A stretch of 64,000 nt of DNA. It comes from VXNE01 sp965248075. Lineage in GTDB: Bacteria > Pseudomonadota > Gammaproteobacteria > Pseudomonadales > Azotimanducaceae. The stretch lies in contig CBDFIL010000003.1 in assembly GCA_965248075.1 (NCBI GenBank), positions 1,178,001 through 1,242,000 of the forward strand, in the 5' to 3' direction. A program made the position numbers and the translations under genes. The first letter of the stretch is position 1. The number at the start of each line of letters is the position of its first letter. Shown one piece after another: positions 7,894 through 15,499 of the stretch. A model generated the notes under the pieces. That model was not told where the DNA came from, ran no database searches, and worked only from the letters and a program-made list of their open reading frames with translations.

Positions 7894-9150
7894 TTAGTTG
7901 CCGAAGTCCCAGGTCTCGCCGGCGTGGTAGCGGCGCAGGACATTCTTCGCGATGAGGATCTTGTGCACCTCGTCGGGGCCGTCGGCGATCCGCAGCGTGC
8001 GGGCGCCCTGGTAGAAGCCCGCGAGGGGCAGGTCACCGGAGACGCCCTTGGCGCCGAATACCTGGATGGCCCGGTCGACCACGCGGTGGAAGGCCGCCGG
8101 GACGAACACCTTGATCGCCGAGATGTCCGTGCGCGGATCCGCGCCGCTCTCCATCTTGTTCGCGCAGTCGACGACCATCAGGCGCGAGGCCTGGATGTCC
8201 ATGTAGGAATCCGCGATGAAGCCCTGCATGAACTGCTTCTCCTCGAGCTTCTCGCCGCCGTGCACCACCCGCGACGTGATGCGTCCGACCATCAGGTCGA
8301 AGGAGCGCCACATCGAGCCCACCGAGTTCATGCAGTGGTAGACGCGGCCCGCGCCGAGGCGGTCCTGCGCGGCCTGGTGGCCGGTGCCGGTGCGCCCGAG
8401 CTGGTTTTCCTTCGGCACGCGGACGTTGTCGTAGATGATCTCGCAGTGGCTCGAGGCCCGACCCCAGACCGGCACGCCGCGAACGATGTTCACGCCCGGC
8501 GTGTCCTTCGGGACGATGATCTGCGTCATCTTCTCGTTGGCGCCGCCCGGATCGTTCGGGTCCGACGTGCGGCACATGACGATATAGAAGTGGGCGGCGT
8601 GGCCGTTGGAGGTGAACCACTTGTGCCCGTTGATAACCCATTCGTCGCCGTCGAGTTCCGCGCGCGTCTGGATGGAACGGGGATCGGAACCCGCGTTGTG
8701 GGGCTCCGTCATGGAGAACCCGGATTGCATGCGCCCCTCCGTGAGGGGGATGAGCCATTTGCGGTGCTGCTCCGGCGTGCCGTACTTGACCAGGATCTTC
8801 TGGTTGCCGGAGTTGGGTGCGACCACGCCGAACAGCGATGCCGCTCCCGGGCTGTAGGCCAGCACCTCGTTCATGTAGGCGTGCTGCAGGAAGGAGAGAT
8901 CCATGCCGCCGAACTCTTCCGGCAGATGCGGCGCCCACAGCTTGCGCTGCTTGACCTTGTTCTGGATCTGGCCGCGCAACTCGCGCGCCTCCGCGATGGC
9001 GTCCTTCGACACGCTGGAGCCATCGGATGTCCAGCCGTAGAGCTTGTCCTCGACCGGCAGAATGTCCTCGTTGACGATCTCCGCGGTGGCGAGCCGCAGT
9101 TCGTTCACCTCGTCGTCGAGATGCGGTACCGGCTTGACGTTCATGGTCAT
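7894..9150 (-). CDS. Acyl-CoA dehydrogenase (FAD-dependent)
   Basis: About 418 residues from the ATG at 9150, chosen because GGGAGGA lies 6-7 nt upstream; the frame also extends to 9195 without an equal ribosome-binding site. N-terminal helical domain, then the FAD/substrate signature SGFSMTEPHNAGSD, the beta domain (VINGHKWFTSNGH), and the C-terminal helical domain ending in VFGAKGVSGDLPLAGFY and RIADGPDEVHK. The usual catalytic-base region near the C-terminus does not hold an obvious Glu, as in several ACAD11-like and alkyl-CoA variants. It oxidises acyl-CoA to enoyl-CoA, passing electrons to ETF. First gene of the catabolic operon; a direct repeat lies 39-62 bp upstream. Confidence 0.92.
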   Translation of the reverse strand: MTMNVKPVPHLDDEVNELRLATAEIVNEDILPVEDKLYGWTSDGSSVSKDAIAEARELRGQIQNKVKQRKLWAPHLPEEFGGMDLSFLQHAYMNEVLAYSPGAASLFGVVAPNSGNQKILVKYGTPEQHRKWLIPLTEGRMQSGFSMTEPHNAGSDPRSIQTRAELDGDEWVINGHKWFTSNGHAAHFYIVMCRTSDPNDPGGANEKMTQIIVPKDTPGVNIVRGVPVWGRASSHCEIIYDNVRVPKENQLGRTGTGHQAAQDRLGAGRVYHCMNSVGSMWRSFDLMVGRITSRVVHGGEKLEEKQFMQGFIADSYMDIQASRLMVVDCANKMESGADPRTDISAIKVFVPAAFHRVVDRAIQVFGAKGVSGDLPLAGFYQGARTLRIADGPDEVHKILIAKNVLRRYHAGETWDFGN

Positions 9151-9188
9151 CGACTGTTCCTCCCTTGGCGCTGTTTGCGGCGCCGTGC

Positions 9189-9212
9189 GGTGCAAACAAG
9201 TGGTGCAAACAA
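9189..9212. promoter_or_regulatory. Direct repeat upstream of the catabolic operon, candidate regulator site
   Basis: The 11-mer GGTGCAAACAA occurs twice (9189-9199 and 9202-9212), spaced 13 bp start to start, about one helical turn. It lies 39-62 bp upstream of the acyl-CoA dehydrogenase start at 9150. On the coding strand each copy reads TTGTTTGCACC. This is the place for an operator, but no regulator gene lies within the operon, so the binding protein is unknown. Confidence 0.4.
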
Positions 9213-9225
9213 ATAATGTATCACG

Positions 9226-9603
9226 TCACCAGACGCGCCGTTCCGTGCGGGCGTCGAAGACCGTATCGGCAGACAGGAGGTGCATGTCCTCGAGGCTCGC
9301 CTGGGCCAGCAGGATACGGTCCCACGGGTCGCCACGGTCCCAGTCCAGGTGCGCGGCGTGGAGCAGGTGCGCCGAGGTGAGGCCCATCTCAACGAAACCC
9401 CCCGCGCGCGCGGCTTCCGGCAGCCTCAGTGCCGCCTCCGGCATCCTCCCACGCCGCGCCTTGAACACGAGTTCGTACAGGCTGACGGGGCTGTAGAAGA
9501 CGACGTTCTCCACCCCGAGTATGAAATCGCTCGCGACAGGCGACAGCCGAGAGTCGTCCGTCAGAGCCCAGAAGAGAGCATGGCTATCCAGCAGCAGGCG
9601 CAC
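9226..9603 (-). CDS. vapC: PIN-domain toxin (VapC-like), TA module 2
   Basis: A 125-residue PIN domain: Asp in LLLDSHALFWAL, Glu in VSLYELVFKARRGRM, Asp in DPWDRILLAQAS and Asp in LLSADTVFDAR. The LDSH/T-LFWAL and WDRxLxAQA motifs mark the PIN subgroup that is usually paired with Phd-type antitoxins. It lies 9 bp downstream of such an antitoxin gene. Predicted ribonuclease toxin; target unknown. The gene ends 76 bp before the start of the divergently positioned catabolic operon. Confidence 0.88.
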   Translation of the reverse strand: MRLLLDSHALFWALTDDSRLSPVASDFILGVENVVFYSPVSLYELVFKARRGRMPEAALRLPEAARAGGFVEMGLTSAHLLHAAHLDWDRGDPWDRILLAQASLEDMHLLSADTVFDARTERRVW

Positions 9604-9612
9604 AGTCGGAAC

Positions 9613-9936
9613 TCACCGTCCGGACATGCCAAGCGCGTCCGTGCTTGCGCCTTCCAGCGCAACTCGATCTTGCGGCGAGAGCGGCTCGTCGACCGCTTCC
9701 GAGAGCGCCGCGAGCGCCTGCTCGCCGATCAGCCCACGCAGAGTGCCCAGTTTCCGAGGGCGGTGCTCCCTGAGCGGGGCCAGTCTCGCCACCGGATTCT
9801 GACCTCGCGTAATCACCACCTCTTCACCGTGCTCGACGAGCTTGACCATCTCGGCAAGCCGTGCTCGAAACTCGCTGATGGTCACCGATTTCGGCGACGC
9901 TCGAGACGGGCCCCCCACGGCTTCAGGCTCGGCCAT
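9613..9936 (-). CDS. Phd/YefM-family antitoxin, TA module 2
   Basis: A 107-residue protein. Residues about 15-60 form the Phd/YefM domain (VTISEFRARLAEMVKLVEHGEEVVITR, then NPVARLAPL). The first 14 residues (EPEAVGGPSRASPK) are an unstructured extension, so a start at an internal codon is possible, though none is better placed. The acidic C-terminal tail should bind the PIN toxin encoded 9 bp downstream. A perfect palindrome lies 54 bp upstream. Confidence 0.87.
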   Translation of the reverse strand: MAEPEAVGGPSRASPKSVTISEFRARLAEMVKLVEHGEEVVITRGQNPVARLAPLREHRPRKLGTLRGLIGEQALAALSEAVDEPLSPQDRVALEGASTDALGMSGR

Positions 9937-9989
9937 GACGGCAACTCCTCCGCACCAGTGACGAGTCGTACCCTAGCCAAACGAGCGAG

Positions 9990-10010
9990 GATGTACAACT
10001 GTTGTACATC
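9990..10010. promoter_or_regulatory. Perfect 21-bp palindrome, candidate operator of TA module 2
   Basis: Arms GATGTACAAC and GTTGTACATC surround a single central T, a perfect 10+1+10 palindrome. It is AT-rich in a GC-rich region and lies between the phd start (9936) and the end of TA module 3 (10026). Position and symmetry fit an autoregulatory Phd/toxin operator; this is inference. Confidence 0.6.
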
Positions 10011-10025
10011 GGCTCGAACGCCCGG

Positions 10026-10385
10026 TTACGCCAGGGGCACCAGCCGCGAAGCCCGGATAACCCGGTCCCGCGTCAGCAACGGCACGTCGTGCACGACGCT
10101 CGTTGCGGCGATGAGCTCGTCCGCCGGGTCACCGGAAAAGTCGAGGCGCGTCGACATGCGCGCTATCGCGAAGTCTATCGGCCATAGGTGAATGCCGTTC
10201 AGCGTCCTCGTGACTTCCCGGTCGTCGAGGTCCAGCTCGATGCGCCCGAGTTGAGCCAGCTTCGCCAGTTCCCAGAGAACGATGGCCGACATGCTCCACT
10301 CCCCGGTCGACAGCAGGTTGCGCTCGCGCGGGCGCAACTCGCCGCGCAGGGCGAACACGAGGATGTGCGTATCAAGATTCAGCAT
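10026..10385 (-). CDS. vapC: PIN-domain toxin (VapC-like), TA module 3
   Basis: A 119-residue PIN domain with Asp in LNLDTHILVFALRG, Glu in VLWELAKLAQLGRI, Asp/Glu in DPADELIAATSVVH and Asp in LLTRDRVIR. Its start overlaps the end of its antitoxin by 14 bp, which implies translational coupling. Predicted ribonuclease toxin. It belongs to the same broad PIN subgroup as module 2, but the two are too different to be a recent duplication. Confidence 0.88.
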   Translation of the reverse strand: MLNLDTHILVFALRGELRPRERNLLSTGEWSMSAIVLWELAKLAQLGRIELDLDDREVTRTLNGIHLWPIDFAIARMSTRLDFSGDPADELIAATSVVHDVPLLTRDRVIRASRLVPLA

Positions 10386-10596
10386 CGGCGTCCCAACGCG
10401 TGCCGCTGTTCAGGATGTCGCCACGCACCTCGAGCTTGTGCCGCAGGCTGCCGATGAGCGGCCCGAAGCGCCGTTCGTAGGGCAGCACCCGGGCAACCGG
10501 CCGGCCATGCTTGGTCACCACCAGTCCCTCCGGGCCGAGGCCGTCGAGCAGTGCCAGACACTGTTCCTTGAACTTCGCGGCGCCGATCGTCTTCAT
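10372..10596 (-). CDS. Phd/YefM-family antitoxin, TA module 3
   Basis: A 74-residue protein: IGAAKFKEQCLALLDGLG, then VVTKHGRPVARVLPYE, the compact Phd/YefM fold. The short tail (GTRWDADAES) overlaps the toxin start by 14 bp. It should repress its own operon and neutralise the PIN toxin. A short palindrome lies 35 bp upstream of the ATG. Confidence 0.87.
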   Translation of the reverse strand: MKTIGAAKFKEQCLALLDGLGPEGLVVTKHGRPVARVLPYERRFGPLIGSLRHKLEVRGDILNSGTRWDADAES

Positions 10597-10630
10597 GGGG
10601 TCTCTCCGGCCGTCGGAATGGACGTATTTT

Positions 10631-10642
10631 ATGACCAGTCAT
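10631..10642. promoter_or_regulatory. Candidate operator of TA module 3
   Basis: ATGAC-CA-GTCAT, two 5-bp arms around a 2-bp centre, 35 bp upstream of the phd start at 10596. It is shorter than the palindromes of the other modules. Assigned by position only. Confidence 0.4.
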
Positions 10643-10804
10643 GAATTTCGTCCACAAGTGGGGCCAGGTCCCCGCAGCGCCGCCGGCGGAACGGCAGCAC
10701 AGCCTTGCCACCCCCACGAATGGCTGCTCCGCAACCGCCCGGGGAAGGGACCACGGCCGCCAACCCGGTTACAATGCGGGGTTTGTCGCCCGGGCAGCCT
10801 TCCC

Positions 10805-12934
10805 ATTCGCTTCTTCGTTCTGCTTCTCGTTCTCGGCGGGTTGACCGTCCAGGCCGCGCCCACCGGGCGCGCCTTCCCGCTTGCGCAGGCACCGGTGCTC
10901 GACGGCATCGTGCACGCCGACGACGCGTGGGGCGCCGTCGAGCCCCTGTCCGGTTTCGTGCAGATCCAGCCTGCCGCGGGGGAGCCCGCCTCCGAGCGCA
11001 CGGAGGTGTACCTCGGCTACACGGACAGCGCACTCTACGTCGGCATCGTCTGTCACGACCGGAACCCCGAGGCCATCGTGCAATCCAACACGCGCCGCGA
11101 CGGCGGTCTGGACGATGCCGACAGCTTTCGGCTCGTGCTCGATACGTTCCTCGATCGCCAGACCGGCTTCGTGTTCGGCACCAATCCCGCCGGCGTCCAG
11201 TACGACGCCCAGATCGATTTCGAGGGCGTTCAGACGATGCGCTCCACCCCCGGCTTCAACCAGGACTGGGACGCGGTCTGGGAAGTGCGGGCGCGCACCA
11301 CGGAAACCGGCTGGAGCGCCGAGATGGCGATTCCCTTCTCCTCGCTGCGCTACGGCAGCGGCGACATACAGAGCTGGGGCGTGAACTTCGAACGGGTCAT
11401 CCGGCGACACAACGAGATCTCGTTCTGGGCGCCCCTGCCGCACCAGTTCGGACTGGAACGGATCTCCCGCGCCGGGACGGTCGAGGGCATCGCCGTCCCC
11501 GCGCACCGGAGCCTCTCCGTGACGCCCTATGCCCTCGGCAGGACCGTCGACGAAGGCGGCGGCGGTCAGGGCGACGAGCAGGAGCTGGGTGTCGACCTCA
11601 AGTACTCCCTGACCCCCAGCCTGACCCTGGACCTGACCTACAACACGGACTTCGCGCAGGTCGAGGCGGACGAGCAGCAGGTGAACCTGGACCGGTTCAG
11701 CCTGTTCTTCCCCGAGAAACGGCCCTTCTTCCTCGAGAACGCGGGGCTCTTCACCGTAGGCGAGCCTTCCGAGGTCGAGCTGTTCTTCAGCCGGCGCATC
11801 GGCATCGGAGCCGACGGGAGACGCCTGCCGGTGGACGCCGGAGCCCGGCTGTCGGGCAAGGTCGGCGCCACCAACATCGGGCTCCTGCGCATGGGCGCCG
11901 GCGACCTCGGGGACACCCCGGCCGACGACTTCTCGGTGGTGCGCGTCAAGCAGCAGATCGGGGGACGCTCGTCCGCCGGCTTTCTCGCCGTGGGCCGGGA
12001 CAACCCGGACCATGACAACCGCACCTACGCGGTAGACGCACGCTGGGGCATCGGCGCGAACAGCGTCGTCGAGGGCTTCGTCGCGCAGACCGACACGCCC
12101 GGGATCGACGACGACGACCACGCCTGGAAGCTCGGCGGGAGCTACGAGTCGGAGACCTGGGGCGCCCGCGCCAGCGTCACGGAGGTCGGCCTCGGTTTCA
12201 ATCCCGAGGTGGGCTTCCTCGCCCGCCGCGACTACCGCAAGGTGGAACTCAACGCCGGTCGCCGGATCCGTCCCGAATCCCTGTGGGGACTGCTGGAGCT
12301 GCGCCCCCACGTCAGCTACCGGCGCTTCACCAACTCCGACGGCTACCTGGAGACAGGCTACCTGCACGTCGACAACGCCTGGCGGTGGAAGAACGGCATC
12401 TTCGCGTTCAGTGCGGTGAACTGGACGGAGGAAGGCGTCCGCGAGCCGTTCGAGATTTCCCGCGGCGTCACGGTGCCGATCGGACGCTACAAGCACAAGG
12501 AGCTGATGACCGGCATCAACACCGACCCCAGCAGGAGCATCTACAGCAACATCTTCGTGCGCGCCGGGGGCGCCTTCGGCGGCGACCAGGTGAACGTGAA
12601 CAGTTCCGTGAACTACCGGGCCGGCGACGCATTCGCTGCATCGCTCTCGGTACAGTACTCGGACTACCAACTGCCGGGCGGCGACTTCGACGTCACCCTC
12701 TCGCAGTTGCGCGTGAGCTACTCGTTCACCCCGAAGATCTCCGTGCAGGCACTCGTCCAGCACAACTTGCAAGACGACGTGCTCGCGGTCAACCTTCGTT
12801 TCGCCTGGCTGCAGTCGGCCAACGCCGGACTCTACCTCGTCTACAACGAGACCGACGACAACCGGTCCTTCGGGCGCCGGGGATCGCAACGCGAAGTGAT
12901 CCTGAAGTACAGCCACATCTTCAACGTGTTCTGA
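10805..12934 (+). CDS. DUF5916 outer-membrane beta-barrel protein with N-terminal CBM9-like domain
   Basis: About 709 residues from the nominal start. A signal peptide (RFFVLLLVLGGLTVQA) leads into a carbohydrate-binding-family-9-like domain (APVLDGIVHADDAWG to about residue 200, including DSALYVGIVCHD and FVFGTNPAGVQYD). The DUF5916 domain follows, with its hallmark FFPEKRPFFLENAGLF and SRRIG, and beta strands continue to the terminal aromatic (SHIFNVF). Location is therefore predicted to be the outer membrane; function in this family is unknown. The start is uncertain: the signal peptide has no in-frame ATG, GTG or TTG directly before it, and the first base triplet that gives a good signal peptide is ATT at 10805. 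In-frame ATGs at 10511, 10595 and 10631 would add an unconvincing leader. A TACAAT -10-like box at 10770-10775 fits a short leader to 10805. Confidence 0.85.
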   Translation: MRFFVLLLVLGGLTVQAAPTGRAFPLAQAPVLDGIVHADDAWGAVEPLSGFVQIQPAAGEPASERTEVYLGYTDSALYVGIVCHDRNPEAIVQSNTRRDGGLDDADSFRLVLDTFLDRQTGFVFGTNPAGVQYDAQIDFEGVQTMRSTPGFNQDWDAVWEVRARTTETGWSAEMAIPFSSLRYGSGDIQSWGVNFERVIRRHNEISFWAPLPHQFGLERISRAGTVEGIAVPAHRSLSVTPYALGRTVDEGGGGQGDEQELGVDLKYSLTPSLTLDLTYNTDFAQVEADEQQVNLDRFSLFFPEKRPFFLENAGLFTVGEPSEVELFFSRRIGIGADGRRLPVDAGARLSGKVGATNIGLLRMGAGDLGDTPADDFSVVRVKQQIGGRSSAGFLAVGRDNPDHDNRTYAVDARWGIGANSVVEGFVAQTDTPGIDDDDHAWKLGGSYESETWGARASVTEVGLGFNPEVGFLARRDYRKVELNAGRRIRPESLWGLLELRPHVSYRRFTNSDGYLETGYLHVDNAWRWKNGIFAFSAVNWTEEGVREPFEISRGVTVPIGRYKHKELMTGINTDPSRSIYSNIFVRAGGAFGGDQVNVNSSVNYRAGDAFAASLSVQYSDYQLPGGDFDVTLSQLRVSYSFTPKISVQALVQHNLQDDVLAVNLRFAWLQSANAGLYLVYNETDDNRSFGRRGSQREVILKYSHIFNVF

Positions 12935-12990
12935 CGGGCCGGGCACGCAAGCAACCTCTCCCCGAACCATCCACGAACGTTGCCCCTCTG

Positions 12991-13008
12991 ATATATCTCT
13001 TGATATAT
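12991..13008. promoter_or_regulatory. Candidate operator of TA module 4
   Basis: Inverted repeat ATATATC-TCTT-GATATAT, 49 bp upstream of the vapB ATG at 13057. A run of A/T this long stands out in the local GC-rich sequence. VapB-type antitoxins typically bind such inverted repeats overlapping their promoter; the assignment is positional. Confidence 0.55.
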
Positions 13009-13056
13009 GGCTTTGGGCCGATACCTTTGGGCGGGTCCGAAACCGACGATCACAGC

Positions 13057-13298
13057 ATGGCCAGGTCCCCCGACTATCGCGGCGTCGCCAGGGTCTTCTG
13101 GAGCGGACGCAGCCAGGCCGTGCGCCTGCCGGCGGCGTGCCGGTTCGAGACATCCGAGGTCGAGGTCATCAAGGAAGGCGACCAGTTGACATTGCGGCCC
13201 CGGGGCAAGAACTGGGGCGCCTGGTTCGACTCCAAATCCCGGGGAATCCTGCCTGAACGGCACCAGCCCCCCTGGAAGAACGTGACCATCCGAGCTGA
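13057..13298 (+). pseudogene. vapB: VapB-type antitoxin, TA module 4, with a one-base frameshift near its end
   Basis: The protein starts MARSPDYRGVARVFWSGRSQ, followed by AVRLPAACRF and EVEVIKEGDQLTLRPRG, a SpoVT/AbrB-fold VapB antitoxin. As written, the frame has no stop and runs on through the toxin gene to 13611. One added C in the six-C tract at 13267-13272 would give a tail ...PPLEERDHPS and a TGA at 13296 that overlaps the toxin ATG as TGATG, giving an 80-residue protein of normal size. This strongly suggests a single-base loss, either real or a sequencing error. Real loss would leave an antitoxin with a foreign C-terminal tail. Confidence 0.75.
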
Positions 13299-13693
13299 TG
13301 TTCATGCTCGATACCGACATGTGCATCTGCCTCATCAACCGGCGCGACGACGCGTTACGCGAGCGCTTCGAACGACATGCAGGCCAGCTCTGCATCTCCT
13401 CGATCACTTACGCCGAACTCTGTTTCGGCGTCTCCCACTCGCAGCACGTTGCGGAGAACACCCGGGAACTCGCAGCGTTCTGCGTCGACCTCGACATCCG
13501 CTCGTTCGACGCCGCCGCCGGTCTCCACCATGGAGAGATTCGCCACGAACTCTCCCGGCGAGGACGGCCCATCGGCGCCAACGACCTGCTCATCGCCGGC
13601 CACGCCCGTAGCCTGGGAGCGACGCTCGTCACCAACAACCGGACGGAATTCGGCCGCGTATCCGAACTCCAGATGGAGAACTGGCTGACCTGA
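13298..13693 (+). CDS. vapC: VapC toxin (PIN domain), TA module 4
   Basis: A 131-residue protein of the classic VapC type: MFMLDTDMCICLINRR, Glu in SITYAELCFGV, Asp in GRPIGANDLLIAGHARSLGATLVTNN, and a final EFGRVSELQMENWL motif. The LDTnicixlin start and the TNNxxEFxRVxgLxxEnW end match VapC toxins (MvpT-like) that cleave initiator tRNA in enterobacteria; that target is known for the family, not shown here. It directly follows vapB and, if the antitoxin frameshift is repaired, the two overlap by one base. Confidence 0.9.
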   Translation: MFMLDTDMCICLINRRDDALRERFERHAGQLCISSITYAELCFGVSHSQHVAENTRELAAFCVDLDIRSFDAAAGLHHGEIRHELSRRGRPIGANDLLIAGHARSLGATLVTNNRTEFGRVSELQMENWLT

Positions 13694-13867
13694 CGGAGCA
13701 AGGAAAGCGCCACCAAAGCCGTCGCCCCTTGCGGGCACCGCCCTCGGCCCGCAACCCGGAGCCGTTCGCCTTCCTCGAGTCCGAGCCTCATCCGCTGTTC
13801 CCCGCATCGCGACAACCGAGCGATGCGATCGCATGCGGAGCAAGCGAAGAGGCCGCGCCTCTATGGC

Positions 13868-13873
13868 TATAAT
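13868..13873 (+). promoter_or_regulatory. Candidate -10 box of a leaderless transcript
   Basis: A perfect TATAAT ends 7 nt before the ATG at 13881. Transcription would start at or next to the A of the start codon, so the mRNA would be leaderless. No Shine-Dalgarno sequence is present before this ATG, which agrees. No clear -35 is seen. Confidence 0.45.
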
Positions 13874-13880
13874 CCTCCCG

Positions 13881-14996
13881 ATGAAGCGTGACCTGACCTA
13901 CCCCTACGACAAGCATCCCGCCCCTGGAACCACCGTCGAAATCACCGACGGCGTACGCTGGCTCACCATGCCGATGGGCGGCTCCCTGAACCACATCAAC
14001 CTGTACCTGCTCGAAGACCGGGACGGCTGGTACGTGGTGGACACGGGTCTCGGGACGCCGGACACGGCGGAACTGTGGCACACCATCTTTGCCGACGAAC
14101 TCGGCGGGCGGCCGGTGAAGGGCGTGATCTGCACGCATATGCACCCCGACCACATCGGCCAGGCCGGGATGATCACCGAGGAGTTCCATTGCCCGCTCTA
14201 CATGACCCGGGCGGAGTACTACCAGGCGCGCACCTTCTCAAGCGGCGGCGGCTTCGGCGGCGGCTCGAGTTCGAGTTGGCAGGGCGCGCAGTTCTACGAG
14301 CGCTACGGCATGCCGCGGGACTACCTCGAGCAACTCGCCGTGATGTGGACGAAGCGGTCGAGCGACGGCATGTCCATGCCCGAGATGCCGATGGGCTATC
14401 ACCGTCTCGAGGATGGTGACGTGCTGACCATCGGCGCCCATGACTGGCAGATCGTCGTGGGTTCCGGCCACTCCCCGGAACACGCGTGCCTGCACTGCAA
14501 GAGCCTCGGCATCATGATCTCAGGCGACCAGATCCTGCCCCGCATCACGTCCAATGTGAGCGTGCATCCGACGGAGCCGGAGGCGAACCCACTCAATGTC
14601 TGGATGGAGTCCCACGACAAGTTCCTCGACACCCCGCCGGACACCTTCATCCTGCCGGCCCACAATCTGCCCTTCTACGGCGTCCGGGAGCGCCTGCGAC
14701 AGCTGATCGGTCACCACGAGGATCGTCTGCTCGCCATCGAGGAGTACTGCGTCGAGCCCCAGGTAGCGAAGGACCTGCTGCCCGTGCTGTTCGCGCGCCG
14801 TCTCGATCCGCGCCAGACCATGATGGCCCTCGGCGAGGCCATCGCCCACTGTCACCTGCTCATGCACCGCAACCGCCTCGAGCGGACGTTGCACGAGGAC
14901 GGACGCTATCGCTTCCTGTCGATCGACCCGGACCTCGTCCGGCGCGCGCATCCCGATCAGCACGACGCGCCCGACGACTCACCGATGATGGTCTGA
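13881..14996 (+). CDS. Metallo-beta-lactamase-fold hydrolase
   Basis: 371 residues from the ATG at 13881, chosen over an upstream ATG at 13833 because the -10 box lies between them. Metal ligands are clear: HMHPDH in ICTHMHPDHIGQ, His in VVGSGHSPEH, Asp in MISGDQILPR and a late His in FILPAHNLPFY. The Gly/Ser-rich segment SSGGGFGGGSSSSW (residues about 118-131) is an odd low-complexity insert in the lid. The C-terminal 80 residues form a helical domain of the MBL-associated winged-helix type. Broadly a dinuclear zinc thioesterase or hydrolase; the substrate is unknown. It lies alone, followed 12 bp later by a small membrane protein gene. Confidence 0.87.
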   Translation: MKRDLTYPYDKHPAPGTTVEITDGVRWLTMPMGGSLNHINLYLLEDRDGWYVVDTGLGTPDTAELWHTIFADELGGRPVKGVICTHMHPDHIGQAGMITEEFHCPLYMTRAEYYQARTFSSGGGFGGGSSSSWQGAQFYERYGMPRDYLEQLAVMWTKRSSDGMSMPEMPMGYHRLEDGDVLTIGAHDWQIVVGSGHSPEHACLHCKSLGIMISGDQILPRITSNVSVHPTEPEANPLNVWMESHDKFLDTPPDTFILPAHNLPFYGVRERLRQLIGHHEDRLLAIEEYCVEPQVAKDLLPVLFARRLDPRQTMMALGEAIAHCHLLMHRNRLERTLHEDGRYRFLSIDPDLVRRAHPDQHDAPDDSPMMV

Positions 14997-15008
14997 CGGA
15001 GCCGTCCC

Positions 15009-15323
15009 GTGGCACAACGGCGCAACGGGCCTGCCCGGACCGAAGGTCGCGCGGATCCGGCACAACCGCTGGCGCACGGCACCCTGCGGCGCAGGATCGC
15101 CACCACGACGCTGCGCACGCTGCGTTGGGGAGAGCGCCACGTCCCCCCAGGCGTGCGGAGCCTGGTCGGGATCCTGCTGATGATCGGCGGCGTATTCGGG
15201 TTCCTGCCCATCGTCGGCTTCTGGATGCTGCCGCTCGGCGTCGCGTTCATCGCCCTGGACATCCCCTGGACGAGCCATCACATCCACGCCTGGATGGCGC
15301 GCCTGGAGCGACGCCTCGGCTGA
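15009..15323 (+). CDS. Small membrane protein, function unknown
   Basis: A 104-residue protein. The first 45 residues are Arg-rich and polar (TLRRRIATTTLRTLRWGERH). Two short hydrophobic segments follow (VRSLVGILLMIGGVFGFLPI and GFWMLPLGVAFIALDIPW), forming a helical hairpin, then a basic tail. The pattern PxGVRxLxGxLLxxGGxxGFLPxxGFWMLPLG recurs in proteobacterial small proteins without known function. It is encoded 12 bp after the metallohydrolase and is probably cotranscribed. Confidence 0.75.
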   Translation: MAQRRNGPARTEGRADPAQPLAHGTLRRRIATTTLRTLRWGERHVPPGVRSLVGILLMIGGVFGFLPIVGFWMLPLGVAFIALDIPWTSHHIHAWMARLERRLG

Positions 15324-15499
15324 TGCCACTGGCACGCGTCCGGCAGCCGCCCGGTTATATGCTTCTGCGCTATGTTGCTTGGAGATTCTTCTGCCGTTTT
15401 GGTAGGTTACGCGCCCCGCGCCTGGCTACGACGGTGCCCGACGTGCCACACACCAAGCCGCCGATACTGCCGTGAACGGCCACCAGCAGAATCCCGCTC

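Noticed and set aside
12283..13056. Extension of the vapB frame into the DUF5916 gene
   Set aside because: Shadow of the DUF5916 gene; the antitoxin begins with MARSPDYRGV at 13057.
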